Source: Nocardioides antri (GTDB lineage Bacteria > Actinomycetota > Actinomycetes > Propionibacteriales > Nocardioidaceae). Taken from it: 64,000 nucleotides of DNA. The notes under the pieces are model-generated. The model did not search any database. It was not told the origin of the DNA and saw only the letters and a program-made list of their open reading frames with translations. Below, piece after piece: positions 33,911 to 42,730 of the stretch. The first letter of the stretch is position 1, and every line of letters starts with the position of its first letter. The position numbers and the translations under genes were made by a program. The stretch spans positions 36,208-100,207 of the forward strand of contig NZ_VUJW01000013.1 in assembly GCF_008373765.1 (NCBI RefSeq), in the 5' to 3' direction.

Positions 33911-34036
33911 GCGTGCTCTGGGGTCGGTGAAACTCCGAGCCGGCGGTAACAGTCCGCGACCCGATCACAGCCAGTGATCGGTTGACCAGGTGGAAATCCT
34001 GGACCGACGGTCAAAGTCCGGATGGGAAGCGCACGC
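33911..34036 (+). promoter_or_regulatory. FMN riboswitch (RFN element)
   Basis: The conserved RFN blocks occur in order: GGGGTCGGTGAAACTCCGAG, CCGGCGGTAACAGTCCGCGA, TGGAAATCCTGGACCGACGG, then TCAAAGTCCGGATGGGAAG. The closing helix P1 is GCGTGC (33911-33916) with GCACGC (34031-34036). It controls ribD-ribE-ribBA-ribH in response to FMN. About 95 bases separate it from ribD; no T-rich terminator is seen there, so control of translation or Rho access is more likely than intrinsic termination. Confidence 0.95.
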
Positions 34037-34132
34037 ACGAGCGGCCGGCGTCGGCAGTAGAACCACGACGTCGTACGCCCCCTGAACCCCCGGAGTCCGA
34101 GCAGAGGAAAGCACGGACACGGGAAGAGGACA

Positions 34133-35185
34133 GTGGTGGCGGAGACCTTCGCCCTCGAGTACGACGCGATGCAGCGCGCGCTGCAGATCGCGGCGTCGCC
34201 GGGTGTCCCGCTGGGACCGAACCCGCGGGTGGGCTGCGTCCTGCTGGCTTCCGACGGCACGGTCGTCGGCGAGGGCTACCACCGCGGGGCGGGCAACCCC
34301 CACGCCGAGGTCGAGGCACTCACGGCCGCCGGTGACCTCGCCCGGGGTGCCACCGCGGTGGTCACCCTCGAGCCCTGCAACCACACCGGACGTACGGGTC
34401 CCTGCTCCGAGGCGCTGATCGAGGCCGGTGTCGCCAAGGTGGTGGTCGCGCAACGCGACCCCAACCCGGTCGCCGGTGGCGGGCTCGAGCGGATGGCCGC
34501 GGCCGGCATCGAGGTCGAGCACGGCCTGCTCGTCGACGACGCCCGCGCGCTCAACCCGGCGTGGAGCTTCGCGCACGAGCAGGGGCGCCCGTTCGTCACC
34601 TGGAAGTTCGCCACCACGCTGGACGGTCGCAGCGCCGCCGCGGACGGGACGTCCCGCTGGGTGTCCTCGCCCCCGGCCCGCCGCGACACCCACGTGCTGC
34701 GCGCCCTGTGCGACACGATGCTGGTCGGGACCAACACGGTGGAGGTCGACGACCCGCACCTGACCGTGCGCGATCCCGACGACGAGCCGCTGCCGAGCCA
34801 GCCGCTCCGCGTGGTCATGGGGGAGCGCGACCTCGACCCGGACCGCCGCATCTTCGACGACGCCGCCGAGACGGTGCACCTGCGCACCCGCGACCCGCTC
34901 GAGGCGCTCACCAGCCTCTACCGCGACCACGGCCGCCACCACGTGTTCTTCGAGGGCGGCCCGACGCTCGCGGCCGCGTTCCTCAAGGCGGGCGTGATCG
35001 ACGAGGTCGTCACCTACGTCGCCCCGATGCTGCTCGGCGCCGGCAAGCCGGCGGTCGGGCCGCTCCGCATCCGCACGATCAGCAAGGCCCTGCAGCTCGA
35101 GATCACCGACGTCACCGTGGTCGGCGAGGGCGGCGAGGCGAACGTCCGGCTCACGCTGAGCCCCGGGTCTCGAGGAGGAGATTGA
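34133..35185 (+). CDS. ribD: Riboflavin biosynthesis deaminase / reductase RibD
   Basis: Two steps of riboflavin synthesis: deamination of the pyrimidinone and reduction of the ribose side chain. The N-terminal deaminase (residues 1-~145) has the zinc motif GNPHAEVEAL and TLEPCNHTGRTGPC. The C-terminal reductase has FVTWKFATTLDGRSAA, TMLVGTNTVEVDDPHLTVR and HVFFEGGPTLAAAFL. 350 residues. Two adjacent GTG codons (34133, 34136) could start it. First gene after the FMN riboswitch. Confidence 0.95.
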   Translation: MVAETFALEYDAMQRALQIAASPGVPLGPNPRVGCVLLASDGTVVGEGYHRGAGNPHAEVEALTAAGDLARGATAVVTLEPCNHTGRTGPCSEALIEAGVAKVVVAQRDPNPVAGGGLERMAAAGIEVEHGLLVDDARALNPAWSFAHEQGRPFVTWKFATTLDGRSAAADGTSRWVSSPPARRDTHVLRALCDTMLVGTNTVEVDDPHLTVRDPDDEPLPSQPLRVVMGERDLDPDRRIFDDAAETVHLRTRDPLEALTSLYRDHGRHHVFFEGGPTLAAAFLKAGVIDEVVTYVAPMLLGAGKPAVGPLRIRTISKALQLEITDVTVVGEGGEANVRLTLSPGSRGGD

Positions 35186-35187
35186 GA

Positions 35188-35784
35188 ATGTTCACCGGCA
35201 TCGTCGAGGAGCTCGGCACGGTCGCCGCGCTCGAGGAGCAGTCGGACGCCGTCCGGCTGACCGTCGAAGGCGCGCTGGCGACGACGGGAGCACAGCTGGG
35301 GGACTCGATCTCCGTCAACGGCTGCTGCCTGACCGTGGCGGAGCTGGACCGGCTCGGCGACGGCACGTTCACCGCTGACGTCATGCGGATGACGCTCGAC
35401 AAGACGTCCCTCGGGGCGCTCGCCGTCGGGCACCGCGTCAACCTCGAGCGGGCCTGCACGCCGCAGACCCGGCTCGGCGGTCACATCGTCCAGGGGCACG
35501 TCGACACCACCGCCACGATCCTCGACCGCACGCCCGGCGAGCACTGGGAGCTGGTCGAGGTCGCCCTCCCGGAGCAGATCCGCCGCTACGTCGTCCTGCA
35601 CGGCTCGATCACGGTGGACGGGATCTCGCTCACCGTCGCCGAGCTCAAGGACGAGTCGTTCGTCGTCTCGCTGATCCCCGAGACCCTGGCCCGCACCACG
35701 CTCGGCTTCAAGCGGCCGGGCGACCCGGTGAACCTCGAGGCGGACATCATCGCCAAGCACGTCGAAAGGCTGATCCAGAAATGA
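35188..35784 (+). CDS. ribE: Riboflavin synthase, alpha chain
   Basis: Dismutates two 6,7-dimethyl-8-ribityllumazine to riboflavin. 198 residues with the two lumazine-binding repeats: [12 protein letters not shown] with [12 protein letters not shown] and NLERACTP, then [16 protein letters not shown] with [12 protein letters not shown] and [18 protein letters not shown] two bases after the ribD stop, preceded by GAGGAGG-like AGGAGGAGATTGAGA. The stop overlaps ribBA. Confidence 0.96.
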   Translation: MFTGIVEELGTVAALEEQSDAVRLTVEGALATTGAQLGDSISVNGCCLTVAELDRLGDGTFTADVMRMTLDKTSLGALAVGHRVNLERACTPQTRLGGHIVQGHVDTTATILDRTPGEHWELVEVALPEQIRRYVVLHGSITVDGISLTVAELKDESFVVSLIPETLARTTLGFKRPGDPVNLEADIIAKHVERLIQK

Positions 35785-37076
35785 GTGACACCACCCCCAG
35801 CGGCAAGGTGAGGCTCGACCCCGTCGAGCGCGCGATCGCCGACATCGCGGCCGGCAAGGCGGTCGTCGTGGTCGACGACGAGGACCGGGAGAACGAGGGC
35901 GACATCATCTTCGCCGCGGCGAAGGCCACGCCAGAGCTGATGGCGTTCACCATCCGCCACAGCAGCGGCGTGATCTGCGTGCCGATGCCCGGAGCGATGC
36001 TGGACCGGCTCGAGATCCCCCTCATGACGCCGCACAACAAGGACAAGATGCGGACGGCGTACACCATCTCGGTCGACGCCCGGGACGGTGTCACCACCGG
36101 CATCTCGGCCGCCGACCGCGCACACACCGCGCGGGTGCTCGCCGACTCCGCGACCGAGCCGTGGGAGATCACCCGGCCGGGGCACGTCTTCCCGCTGCGC
36201 TACCGCGAGGGCGGCGTGCTGGTCCGGCGCGGTCACACCGAGGCCGCCGTCGACCTGGCGAAGCTGGCCGGCCTGACGCCGGCCGGCGTGCTCGTCGAGG
36301 TCGTCAACGACGACGGCACGATGAAGCGCGCGCCGGAGCTGCGGGAGTTCGCGGACGAGCACGACCTGGCGATGATCTCGATCGAGGAGCTCGTGAAGTA
36401 CCGCCGCCGCACCGAGCTCCACGTCATCCGCGAGGCGGAGACGCGGCTTCCCACCAGCCACGGCGACTTCACGGCCTACGGCTACACCATCACCGTCGAC
36501 GGCAGCGAGCACGTCGCGCTGGTGTACGGCGACCCGACGACCCTGACCGACGGCGAGCCTGTCCTGACCCGGGTGCACTCGGAGTGCCTCACCGGCGACG
36601 TGTTCGGCAGCAGTCGGTGCGACTGCGGCCCGCAGCTCAACGAGGCGATGGACCGGATCGTCGCCGAGGGTCGCGGGGTGGTGGTCTACCTGCGCGGCCA
36701 CGAGGGCCGGGGGATCGGCCTCGTGGCGAAGCTGCAGGCCTACCAGCTCCAGGACGGCGGCCGGGACACCGTGGACGCCAACCTCGACCTGGGCCTGCCG
36801 GCCGACGCGCGCCACTACGGCGCGGCGACGCAGATCCTCCGGGACCTCGGCATCGGCGAGGTGCGGCTGCTGACCAACAACCCCGACAAGGTGACCAACC
36901 TCGAGGACTACGGCATCAAGGTCGCCGAGCGGGTGCCGCTGACCCCGCACCCCAACGACCACAACCTGGCCTACCTGCTGACCAAGCGGGACCGGATGGG
37001 CCACCACCTCCCCGACCTGGAGACGCCGCTCGGCGCGCACAGCACTCCGGGCGACCTGACCGAAGGAGCGATCTGA
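35781..37076 (+). CDS. ribBA: Bifunctional DHBP synthase / GTP cyclohydrolase II
   Basis: Makes both precursors of riboflavin. N-terminal 3,4-dihydroxy-2-butanone 4-phosphate synthase (residues ~10-210): [28 protein letters not shown], then the [19 protein letters not shown] block. C-terminal GTP cyclohydrolase [22 protein letters not shown] with the zinc cysteines, and [13 protein letters not shown]. 431 residues. Overlaps ribE by four bases; the stop shares a base with the ribH ATG. Confidence 0.97.
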   Translation: MSDTTPSGKVRLDPVERAIADIAAGKAVVVVDDEDRENEGDIIFAAAKATPELMAFTIRHSSGVICVPMPGAMLDRLEIPLMTPHNKDKMRTAYTISVDARDGVTTGISAADRAHTARVLADSATEPWEITRPGHVFPLRYREGGVLVRRGHTEAAVDLAKLAGLTPAGVLVEVVNDDGTMKRAPELREFADEHDLAMISIEELVKYRRRTELHVIREAETRLPTSHGDFTAYGYTITVDGSEHVALVYGDPTTLTDGEPVLTRVHSECLTGDVFGSSRCDCGPQLNEAMDRIVAEGRGVVVYLRGHEGRGIGLVAKLQAYQLQDGGRDTVDANLDLGLPADARHYGAATQILRDLGIGEVRLLTNNPDKVTNLEDYGIKVAERVPLTPHPNDHNLAYLLTKRDRMGHHLPDLETPLGAHSTPGDLTEGAI

Positions 37077-37561
37077 TGGCCGGCCACGGAGCCCCCGACG
37101 CACAGCCGACCGACTGCCACGACCTACGGGTCGCGGTCGTCGCCGCCAGTTGGCACACCCAGGTGATGGACGGCCTGCTGGCCGGCGCCGAGCGTGCCTT
37201 CAAGGACCACCGCGTCGAGGCGCCGGTCGTCGTACGCGTGCCGGGCACGTTCGAGCTCCCGGTCGTGGCGTCCGCCCTCGCCGCGCAGCAGTACGACGCC
37301 GTGATCGCCCTCGGCGTCGTCATCCGCGGCGGCACGCCCCACTTCGACTACGTGTGCAACGCCGCGACCGACGGGCTCACCCGGGTGGCGCTCGACCACC
37401 AGGTCGCGATCGGCTTCGGCGTGCTCACCTGCGACGACGAGCAGCAGGCGTTAGACCGGGCCGGGCTGGACGGGTCGAAGGAGGACAAGGGCTACGAGGC
37501 CGCGTCCGCCGCGCTTCTCACCGCCCAGACCCTGCGCAAGGTCAAGCGCCACACGCCGTAG
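37076..37561 (+). CDS. ribH: 6,7-dimethyl-8-ribityllumazine synthase
   Basis: Condenses DHBP with the pyrimidinedione to lumazine. 161 residues: [20 protein letters not shown], the phosphate-binding [37 protein letters not shown] with the catalytic His, and [17 protein letters not shown]. The N-terminal substrate loop reads SWH where FN is commoner; this also occurs in related actinobacteria. Last gene under the FMN riboswitch. Confidence 0.95.
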   Translation: MAGHGAPDAQPTDCHDLRVAVVAASWHTQVMDGLLAGAERAFKDHRVEAPVVVRVPGTFELPVVASALAAQQYDAVIALGVVIRGGTPHFDYVCNAATDGLTRVALDHQVAIGFGVLTCDDEQQALDRAGLDGSKEDKGYEAASAALLTAQTLRKVKRHTP

Positions 37562-37572
37562 CCTTGTCTCCC

Positions 37573-37836
37573 GTGAAGACGTTCGAGGAGCTGTGGGCCG
37601 AGCTGAGCGAGAAGGCACAGACCCGGCCGGCCGGTTCCGGAACGGTCGCGGCGCTGGACGCCGGCGTCCACCAGATCGGCAAGAAGCTGGTCGAGGAGGC
37701 TGCCGAGTCCTGGATGGCGGCCGAGCATGAGAGCAAGGACCGGGCGGCCGAGGAGATCAGCCAGCTGATCTACCACGCGCAGGTCCTGATGCTCGCCCTC
37801 GGCCTCGAGCCGTCCGACGTCTACGCCCACCTGTAG
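37573..37836 (+). CDS. hisE: Phosphoribosyl-ATP pyrophosphatase
   Basis: Second step of histidine synthesis. An 87-residue helical MazG-like domain: [34 protein letters not shown] (the EEAAE metal motif), and [20 protein letters not shown]. The GTG lies 11 bases after the ribH stop. It precedes hisG, as in most actinobacteria, so the two early histidine genes follow the rib operon. Confidence 0.94.
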   Translation: MKTFEELWAELSEKAQTRPAGSGTVAALDAGVHQIGKKLVEEAAESWMAAEHESKDRAAEEISQLIYHAQVLMLALGLEPSDVYAHL

Positions 37837-37859
37837 GGCCCTGCCCAGCTAGGAACGCA

Positions 37860-38708
37860 ATGCCCAGCCTGAAGATCGCGATCCCCAACAAGGGAGCGCT
37901 CTCCGCCGCCGCCACCGACATCCTCAAGGAGTCGGGCTACCGGCAGCGCACGGACTCCAAGGAGCTCCGGCTCGTCGACGCCGAGAACGACGTCGAGTTC
38001 TTCTACCTGCGTCCGCGCGACATCGCGCTCTACGTCGGTGAGGGCACGCTCGACGTGGGCATCACCGGCCGCGACCTGCTGCTCGACTCCGGGGCGAAGG
38101 CCGAGGAGGTCATGCCGCTGGAGTTCGGCCGCAGCACCTTCCGCTTCGCCGGCCCCCAGGGGGCGTACGACGACCTGGCGCAGCTCGCGGGCAAGCGGAT
38201 CGCGACGTCGTACACCGGGATCGTGCAGAGCTTCCTCGACACTCGCGGGATCGAGGCCCACGTCGTCCGGCTCGACGGCGCGGTCGAGACCAGCATCCAG
38301 CTCGGCGTCGCGGACGTGATCGCCGACGTCGTCGAGACCGGCAGCACGCTGCGCCGGGCGGGCCTCGAGGTCTTCGGGGAGGCGATCCTCGAGTCCGAGG
38401 CCGTGCTCATCACCCGGACCGGCAACGGCTCGCCCGCGTTCGACATCTTCAAGCGGCGGGTCGAGGGCGTGATGGTGGCCCGCGGCTACGTGCTCATGGA
38501 CTACGACATCGAGGCCTCCCGGGTGAACGACGCCGTCGCGCTGACCCCCGGGCTCGAGGGCCCGACGGTCTCGCCGCTGCACCGCGAGGGCTGGGTCGCC
38601 GTCCGGGCGATGGTGCCCCGGACCGGCGCCCAGCGGCTCATGGACGAGCTCTACGACCTCGGTGCCCGGGCGATCCTGCTCACCGACATCCACGCGTGCC
38701 GGCTGTGA
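37860..38708 (+). CDS. hisG: ATP phosphoribosyltransferase, long form
   Basis: First, feedback-controlled step of histidine synthesis. 282 residues, the HisG-L type with its own regulatory domain at the C-terminus (about residues 208-282). Seen: IAIPNKGALSAAATDILKES, the GEGTLDVGITGRDLLL segment, and the PRPP loop ADVIADVVETGSTLRRAGLE. ATG follows AGGAA at 37851. The stop overlaps the GTG of the next gene. Confidence 0.96.
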   Translation: MPSLKIAIPNKGALSAAATDILKESGYRQRTDSKELRLVDAENDVEFFYLRPRDIALYVGEGTLDVGITGRDLLLDSGAKAEEVMPLEFGRSTFRFAGPQGAYDDLAQLAGKRIATSYTGIVQSFLDTRGIEAHVVRLDGAVETSIQLGVADVIADVVETGSTLRRAGLEVFGEAILESEAVLITRTGNGSPAFDIFKRRVEGVMVARGYVLMDYDIEASRVNDAVALTPGLEGPTVSPLHREGWVAVRAMVPRTGAQRLMDELYDLGARAILLTDIHACRL

Positions 38709-39139
38709 CGCCACCGGCCCTGCCAAGGACCTGGCGGCCCCTGGGGCCACGGATCGCGGCCGTGATCTTCGGGGTCGTCCTCGTCGGCGGCTTCGCGTGG
38801 TTGTGGTTCAGCTTCGACCAGCAGACCAAGGACACCGTGAGCTGGCTCCAGAAGGCGACGGTCATCTTCTTCGTCGGGCTCGGCCTCGTCCTCATGAACG
38901 GCCTGGCCCGCTCGCGGATCACCGCCACCGAGGCGGGTCTCGTCGTCGTCAACGGCTACCGGAAGCGGCAGCTGGAGTGGGCGCAGGTGGTCGCCGTCCA
39001 CATGCCGCAAGGCGCGCCGTGGCCGACCCTCGACCTCGACGACGGCACGACCATCTCCGCGATGGGGATCCACGGGTCCGACGGCGGCCGCGCGAAGGTG
39101 GCGCTCGCCGAGCTGAGGGCGCTGCTCAGTCGCGGGTGA
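38705..39139 (+). CDS. Small membrane protein with PH-like domain
   Basis: 144 residues. Two hydrophobic segments near the N-terminus (IAAVIFGVVLVGGFAWLWF, and TVIFFVGLGLVLMNGLA) form a hairpin. A cytoplasmic bacterial PH-like domain follows: SRITATEAGLVVVNGYRKRQ, LEWAQVVAVHMPQGAPW, LDLDDGTTISAMGI. GTG 38705 overlaps the hisG stop (GTGA); an upstream GTG at 38696 is possible. Such proteins commonly follow hisG in actinobacteria. Role unknown. Confidence 0.85.
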   Translation: MTPPALPRTWRPLGPRIAAVIFGVVLVGGFAWLWFSFDQQTKDTVSWLQKATVIFFVGLGLVLMNGLARSRITATEAGLVVVNGYRKRQLEWAQVVAVHMPQGAPWPTLDLDDGTTISAMGIHGSDGGRAKVALAELRALLSRG

Positions 39140-39172
39140 GCTCGGCGGCATGCTGGTCGACGGGATTGCTCG

Positions 39173-40366
39173 TCAGCTGGCGATGCGCGTCGTGTTGCGC
39201 CCGGCTCGTTTCGCCGCGTACAGGGCTGCGTCGGCCGCCTCGATGATCTCGCCGGCAGTCTTGCCGTGCTCGGGATAGACCGCGACCCCGGCCGACATCG
39301 TGACCGGCGGCAGCGTCGTTCTGCGGAACTCGACGCTCAGGACCTCCACCTGCCGGCGCAGCTCCTCGGCCCGATCGTGCAGCGTGGTCACATCGACCTC
39401 GGACACCAGGACGAGGAACTCCTCCCCTCCGTAGCGGCACGGGAGGTCCTGGGGCCGCAGGGCCTGCTCGAGCATCTGGGCGATCGCCTTCAGCATCGCA
39501 TCACCGGCGTCGTGACCGTAGGTGTCGTTGACCCGCTTGAAGTGGTCGATGTCGATCATGATCACCCCGAGGCTGCGATCGTTCCGCTCGCCGCGCGCCA
39601 CCTCTTGGTGGATCCACTCGTCGGCGAACCGACGGTTGCGCAAACCGGTCAGAGGGTCGCGTAGCGCCTGGATCCCGAGGCGTTCCCGCAGACCGATGTT
39701 GGCGAAAGCCAGCGAGACCTGTTCGGCAACCAGGACCGTGAGCTGGCGCTGGAGCGGAGTGAACGGCACCATCCCGGTCGTGCTGGTCCGATGCCCGATC
39801 ACGTGCAACATCCCCAGTGTCTCCCCGTGCGCGGACATCGGGATGCAGATCGAGTCGCCGGTCTGCTCGCTCACGTGCTCGCACGACAGTGTCGCGCTGT
39901 CCATCTCCACGAAGTGGCTGTGCCCCCGGCGCAGACCCCAGCAGTCGCGTGGGTTCATCGACTCCGTGGCGTCCACCTCACCCCACGATGTGCGCAGCTC
40001 CAAGATGTTGCGCGATGCCCGGTACAGGTACATCGCACCGGACAGGTGGTCGAACATGGTCTTCAGGCCGTGCTCGACCATTGCGAAGGCCTCAGTGGCG
40101 GTCTCGCACGCAGCGAGCAGGTTCCCCAGCTCAGCGAGCCGAAGGACGTTCGCGTTGACCGACTCGAGCTCCGCGGTCCGCTCCTGGACCCGCTGCTCCA
40201 ACGTGTCCCGGCTGGCCTCCAGCTCCTCGGCGAGCATGTTGATGCCCTCGATGGTCGCGTCGATGTCGTCGTCGCTGTCGGACCTGACCCCCCGGGCGGA
40301 GAGATCACCCGACGCCAGGCGCGCCAGCAAGTCGACGACCCGTTCGATGCGTGCGTTGTCCGTCAC
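39173..40366 (-). CDS. Diguanylate cyclase with N-terminal linker helix and GAF domain
   Basis: 397 residues. Residues 1-72 form a HAMP-like helix and coiled coil (LARLASGDLSARG, then ASRDTLEQRVQERTAELESV), without a membrane anchor. A GAF sensor (about 75-225) carries Cys142, His149, His151, Cys162 and His164 in a region beginning DCWGLRRGHSHFVEMD. The GGDEF domain (about 235-395) has DIDHFKRVNDTYGHDAGD, the active-site GGEEF at 313-317, and the inhibitory RxxD site RPQD at 304-307. So it should make cyclic di-GMP and be product-inhibited. The GTG start overlaps the stop of the STAS-like gene upstream (GTGA): a two-gene signalling unit. Confidence 0.92.
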   Translation of the reverse strand: MTDNARIERVVDLLARLASGDLSARGVRSDSDDDIDATIEGINMLAEELEASRDTLEQRVQERTAELESVNANVLRLAELGNLLAACETATEAFAMVEHGLKTMFDHLSGAMYLYRASRNILELRTSWGEVDATESMNPRDCWGLRRGHSHFVEMDSATLSCEHVSEQTGDSICIPMSAHGETLGMLHVIGHRTSTTGMVPFTPLQRQLTVLVAEQVSLAFANIGLRERLGIQALRDPLTGLRNRRFADEWIHQEVARGERNDRSLGVIMIDIDHFKRVNDTYGHDAGDAMLKAIAQMLEQALRPQDLPCRYGGEEFLVLVSEVDVTTLHDRAEELRRQVEVLSVEFRRTTLPPVTMSAGVAVYPEHGKTAGEIIEAADAALYAAKRAGRNTTRIAS

Positions 40367-40731
40367 CGATGGTCCTGCAGCCACGTGACTGCCGCGGCCT
40401 CGTCGGTGAACATCTGGATCGGCACGGACATCCGACGCATGCCGATGAAGAAGTTCGCCATCATCTTGGTCACCGGAGACCCGGCGACAAGAGCAATCGC
40501 CTTCACCCCGCCTGAGTCGGAGACGAAGTGCTCGCGCGCCGACCGTTCCAGCTTCGCCATCCCGCGCATGTCGACGTACAGCGGCACGGCCCCGTGCCCC
40601 ATGTCCCGGATCGCGTCGGTCACCGCCTGCGCCTCCTCCAGGCGGCACACGGCCCCCGGTAGCCACTCGGTCCGAGCGATCCTCTCTTCTTCGTCCCACG
40701 TGACCCGATAGCACTTCACGGCCTCGGACAT
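40363..40731 (-). CDS. STAS/SpoIIAA-like small protein
   Basis: 122 residues, soluble. The predicted pattern is alternating strands and helices as in STAS or SpoIIAA-like folds: VPLYVDMRGMAKLERSAREH, VKAIALVAGSPVTKMMANFF, VPIQMFTDEAAAVTWLQDH. The family is seen mainly beside signalling genes, and a serine at the position phosphorylated in anti-anti-sigma factors is not obvious. The start ATG has AGGGAGGGG eight bases upstream. It is translationally coupled to the diguanylate cyclase, so it probably senses for, or is controlled with, that enzyme. Confidence 0.75.
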   Translation of the reverse strand: MSEAVKCYRVTWDEEERIARTEWLPGAVCRLEEAQAVTDAIRDMGHGAVPLYVDMRGMAKLERSAREHFVSDSGGVKAIALVAGSPVTKMMANFFIGMRRMSVPIQMFTDEAAAVTWLQDHR

Positions 40732-40823
40732 CCGCTGTCCCCTCCCTGATCAGCACGCGGGCGCACATCCATGCGTCACGCCCCTACCAGGGTGACGCCT
40801 TGCCTCAGGTAGCGCCACCAAAC

Positions 40824-40841
40824 CTGGGAAACGGTTCCCAG
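40824..40841. promoter_or_regulatory. Palindrome: LacI-type operator or terminator
   Basis: CTGGGAA-ACGG-TTCCCAG, a perfect 7-bp inverted repeat. Read as DNA it fits the LacI-family pattern GAAnCGnTTC upstream of the STAS/cyclase pair. Read as RNA it is a hairpin seven bases after the stop of the minus-strand kinase-like gene, followed by GTTTGG. Both are possible. Confidence 0.5.
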
Positions 40842-40847
40842 CCGGAC

Positions 40848-41462
40848 TCAGTCGCGGTCGAGGAGCTCCGGCGGCCGGGCGCCGGTGCCGTCGACCACGA
40901 CGTCGGCGCGCTCCGCGGTGCGCTGCAGCGCGAAGTGGGTGTCCTCCTGGCGCATCCAGCCGTCCCACTGCGGCGCGAACGACTCGCCGTCCCGGGCGAG
41001 CCCGCGGTCGCGGCGCAGCTCCCGGGGCGCGGTCACCCAGACCAGGACGGTGATGAAGGTGGTCAGCTCGGCGGCCCCGGAGCCGACGCCCTCGAGCACG
41101 AGGACGGGTGGCGGCTCGACGTCGACGGTCTCCGCGAACTCGCCGAGGTGCCAGTCGTAGCGACGGTAGAAACCCGCCCGGCCCAGCGCGAGCGGTCGGA
41201 CCAGGGTGTTGAGCTGGCGGGAGACGGAGCCGAGCCCGGCCCAGCCGTCGTAGAGGTCGTCCATGTGGACGACGTGGACACCCGATCCGAGCGCTGCGAT
41301 CGCCGCCGCCAGGGTCGACTTCCCCGAGCCGGCGGGACCGTCGACCGAGATGAGCCGGGTCCGGCCGAGGGTCGGGGGCCGGCTGAGAGCCAGGTCGAGG
41401 ACGAGCCGGGCGGCCGCCTCGGGCACGGCAGCGGGCTCGGCCTCCTCAGAAGGCGAGGCCAT
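40848..41462 (-). CDS. Uridine-kinase-like P-loop ATPase
   Basis: 204 residues. P-loop LISVDGPAGSGKSTLAAAIA (about residues 38-57), then VHVVHMDDLYDGWAGLG, characteristic of the actinobacterial uridine-kinase-like group, and VLVLEGVGSG as second acidic motif. The phosphate acceptor is not known; true uridine kinase activity is unproven. It overlaps the preceding PLP enzyme gene by 17 bases, so the two are coupled. Confidence 0.82.
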   Translation of the reverse strand: MASPSEEAEPAAVPEAAARLVLDLALSRPPTLGRTRLISVDGPAGSGKSTLAAAIAALGSGVHVVHMDDLYDGWAGLGSVSRQLNTLVRPLALGRAGFYRRYDWHLGEFAETVDVEPPPVLVLEGVGSGAAELTTFITVLVWVTAPRELRRDRGLARDGESFAPQWDGWMRQEDTHFALQRTAERADVVVDGTGARPPELLDRD

Positions 41463-42663
41463 GCCCGCGGTAGGTCTGCACGCTGTCGACGAACCGGTCG
41501 CCGGCGAGCAGGTGGACGGTGGCGGTGTGCTCGAACGGCTCGCCCGACTTCGCGTGCCGGAACCACACCAGGTCGCCGATCCGCAGCAGCGCCGCCGGAT
41601 GGCCGGTGAGCGGGGTCTGCACCTCGCCGGCGCCCTCGAGACCGGTCAGGTGCAGCCCGGCGGGTGCCCACGGCACCGGTAGCCGGTCGGCCCCCGACGG
41701 CCCGCTCGCGACCAGGCCCCCTCCATGGACGGTTGCGATCTCCGGCGACGGACGGCGGGTGACCGGGAGTCCGTAGAACGACGCCTGACGAGGCTCGAAC
41801 GCCTGGTAGTGGTCGAAGAGGGCGGGCACCAGCAGCCCGGATCCTGCGGTCAGCTCCGTGACGACCGGGTCCGCGGTCGAGGACTCCAGCGAGCCGGAGC
41901 CGCCGGCGTTCCAGAACCCGATCTCGGTCACCGACCGCAGCGCCTCGGCGATCGCGGCGCGGCGCGCCCGCAGCTGGGAGACCGACGCGTCCTTGAGCCG
42001 GCGGACGACCAGCGACCTCGTCCGCTGGTGGGGGACCGCGTCGGGCACCCCGGCGACCTGGCCCTCGTAGGTCATCACCCCGGCGAGGTGGAAGCCGGGC
42101 CGGGCGCCGACGGTCCGCGCGAGGGCGACCACGTCCTGCGCGTCGTACAACGGCGACCGCTTGGGGCCGACGTGCCGGCCGCCGACCACCAGCCCGGCGT
42201 CGACGTCGATCGCGACGCGCACCGGGACGGCGGTGGACGCCCGCAGCGCGTCGACCACGTCGAGGTGGGCGACGTCGTCGATCATCAGCGTGATCCGGGA
42301 GGCGGCCCGCGGCGACGCGATCAGCGCGCCCAGGGCGAGGCGGTCGACGGTCGGGTAGGCGACCAGAATGTCGTCGCTGACGTCCTGCTCCTCGAGCCAG
42401 AGCGCCTCGGCGAGCGTGTAGGCGAGGACGCCGCGGAAGCCCTCGTGGGACAGGGCCCGCCGGATCAACGCCGGGACCCGGACCGACTTCGAGGCCACCC
42501 GGATCGGCTTGCCGCCGGCCCGTTTCACCAGGTCGGCGGCGTTCGCGTCGAAGGCGTCGACGTCGACGACGAAGACCGGCGGGGAGATCGGCTCGTCGTG
42601 GTCGCGGACCGCCGTGTCGAGCCGGGCGGCGAGACGGTTGCGCGAGATCGAGTCGGACGGCAC
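41446..42663 (-). CDS. PLP enzyme, amino-acid deaminase/aldolase (alanine racemase N-terminal fold)
   Basis: 405 residues of the D-threonine aldolase / D-serine dehydratase-like family. The barrel starts PPVFVVDVDAFDANAADLV and the PLP lysine is in PIRVASKSVRVPALI. Further blocks: GVLAYTLAEALWLEE, VRVAIDVDAGLVVGGRHVG, HLAGVMTYEGQVAG, FWNAGGSGSLES. The C-terminal beta domain holds the usual metal region (GDLVWFRHAKSGEPFEH). Substrate unknown. Minus-strand AACGAT lies six bases before the GTG. It often sits near sseB-infC in actinobacteria. Confidence 0.88.
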   Translation of the reverse strand: MPSDSISRNRLAARLDTAVRDHDEPISPPVFVVDVDAFDANAADLVKRAGGKPIRVASKSVRVPALIRRALSHEGFRGVLAYTLAEALWLEEQDVSDDILVAYPTVDRLALGALIASPRAASRITLMIDDVAHLDVVDALRASTAVPVRVAIDVDAGLVVGGRHVGPKRSPLYDAQDVVALARTVGARPGFHLAGVMTYEGQVAGVPDAVPHQRTRSLVVRRLKDASVSQLRARRAAIAEALRSVTEIGFWNAGGSGSLESSTADPVVTELTAGSGLLVPALFDHYQAFEPRQASFYGLPVTRRPSPEIATVHGGGLVASGPSGADRLPVPWAPAGLHLTGLEGAGEVQTPLTGHPAALLRIGDLVWFRHAKSGEPFEHTATVHLLAGDRFVDSVQTYRGHGLAF

Positions 42664-42730
42664 CGGCTCATCGTTTCACGCAGGCGACGGGGATGCGGGC
42701 GCGCGACACGGGCTCTGGGACGATGGTCCG

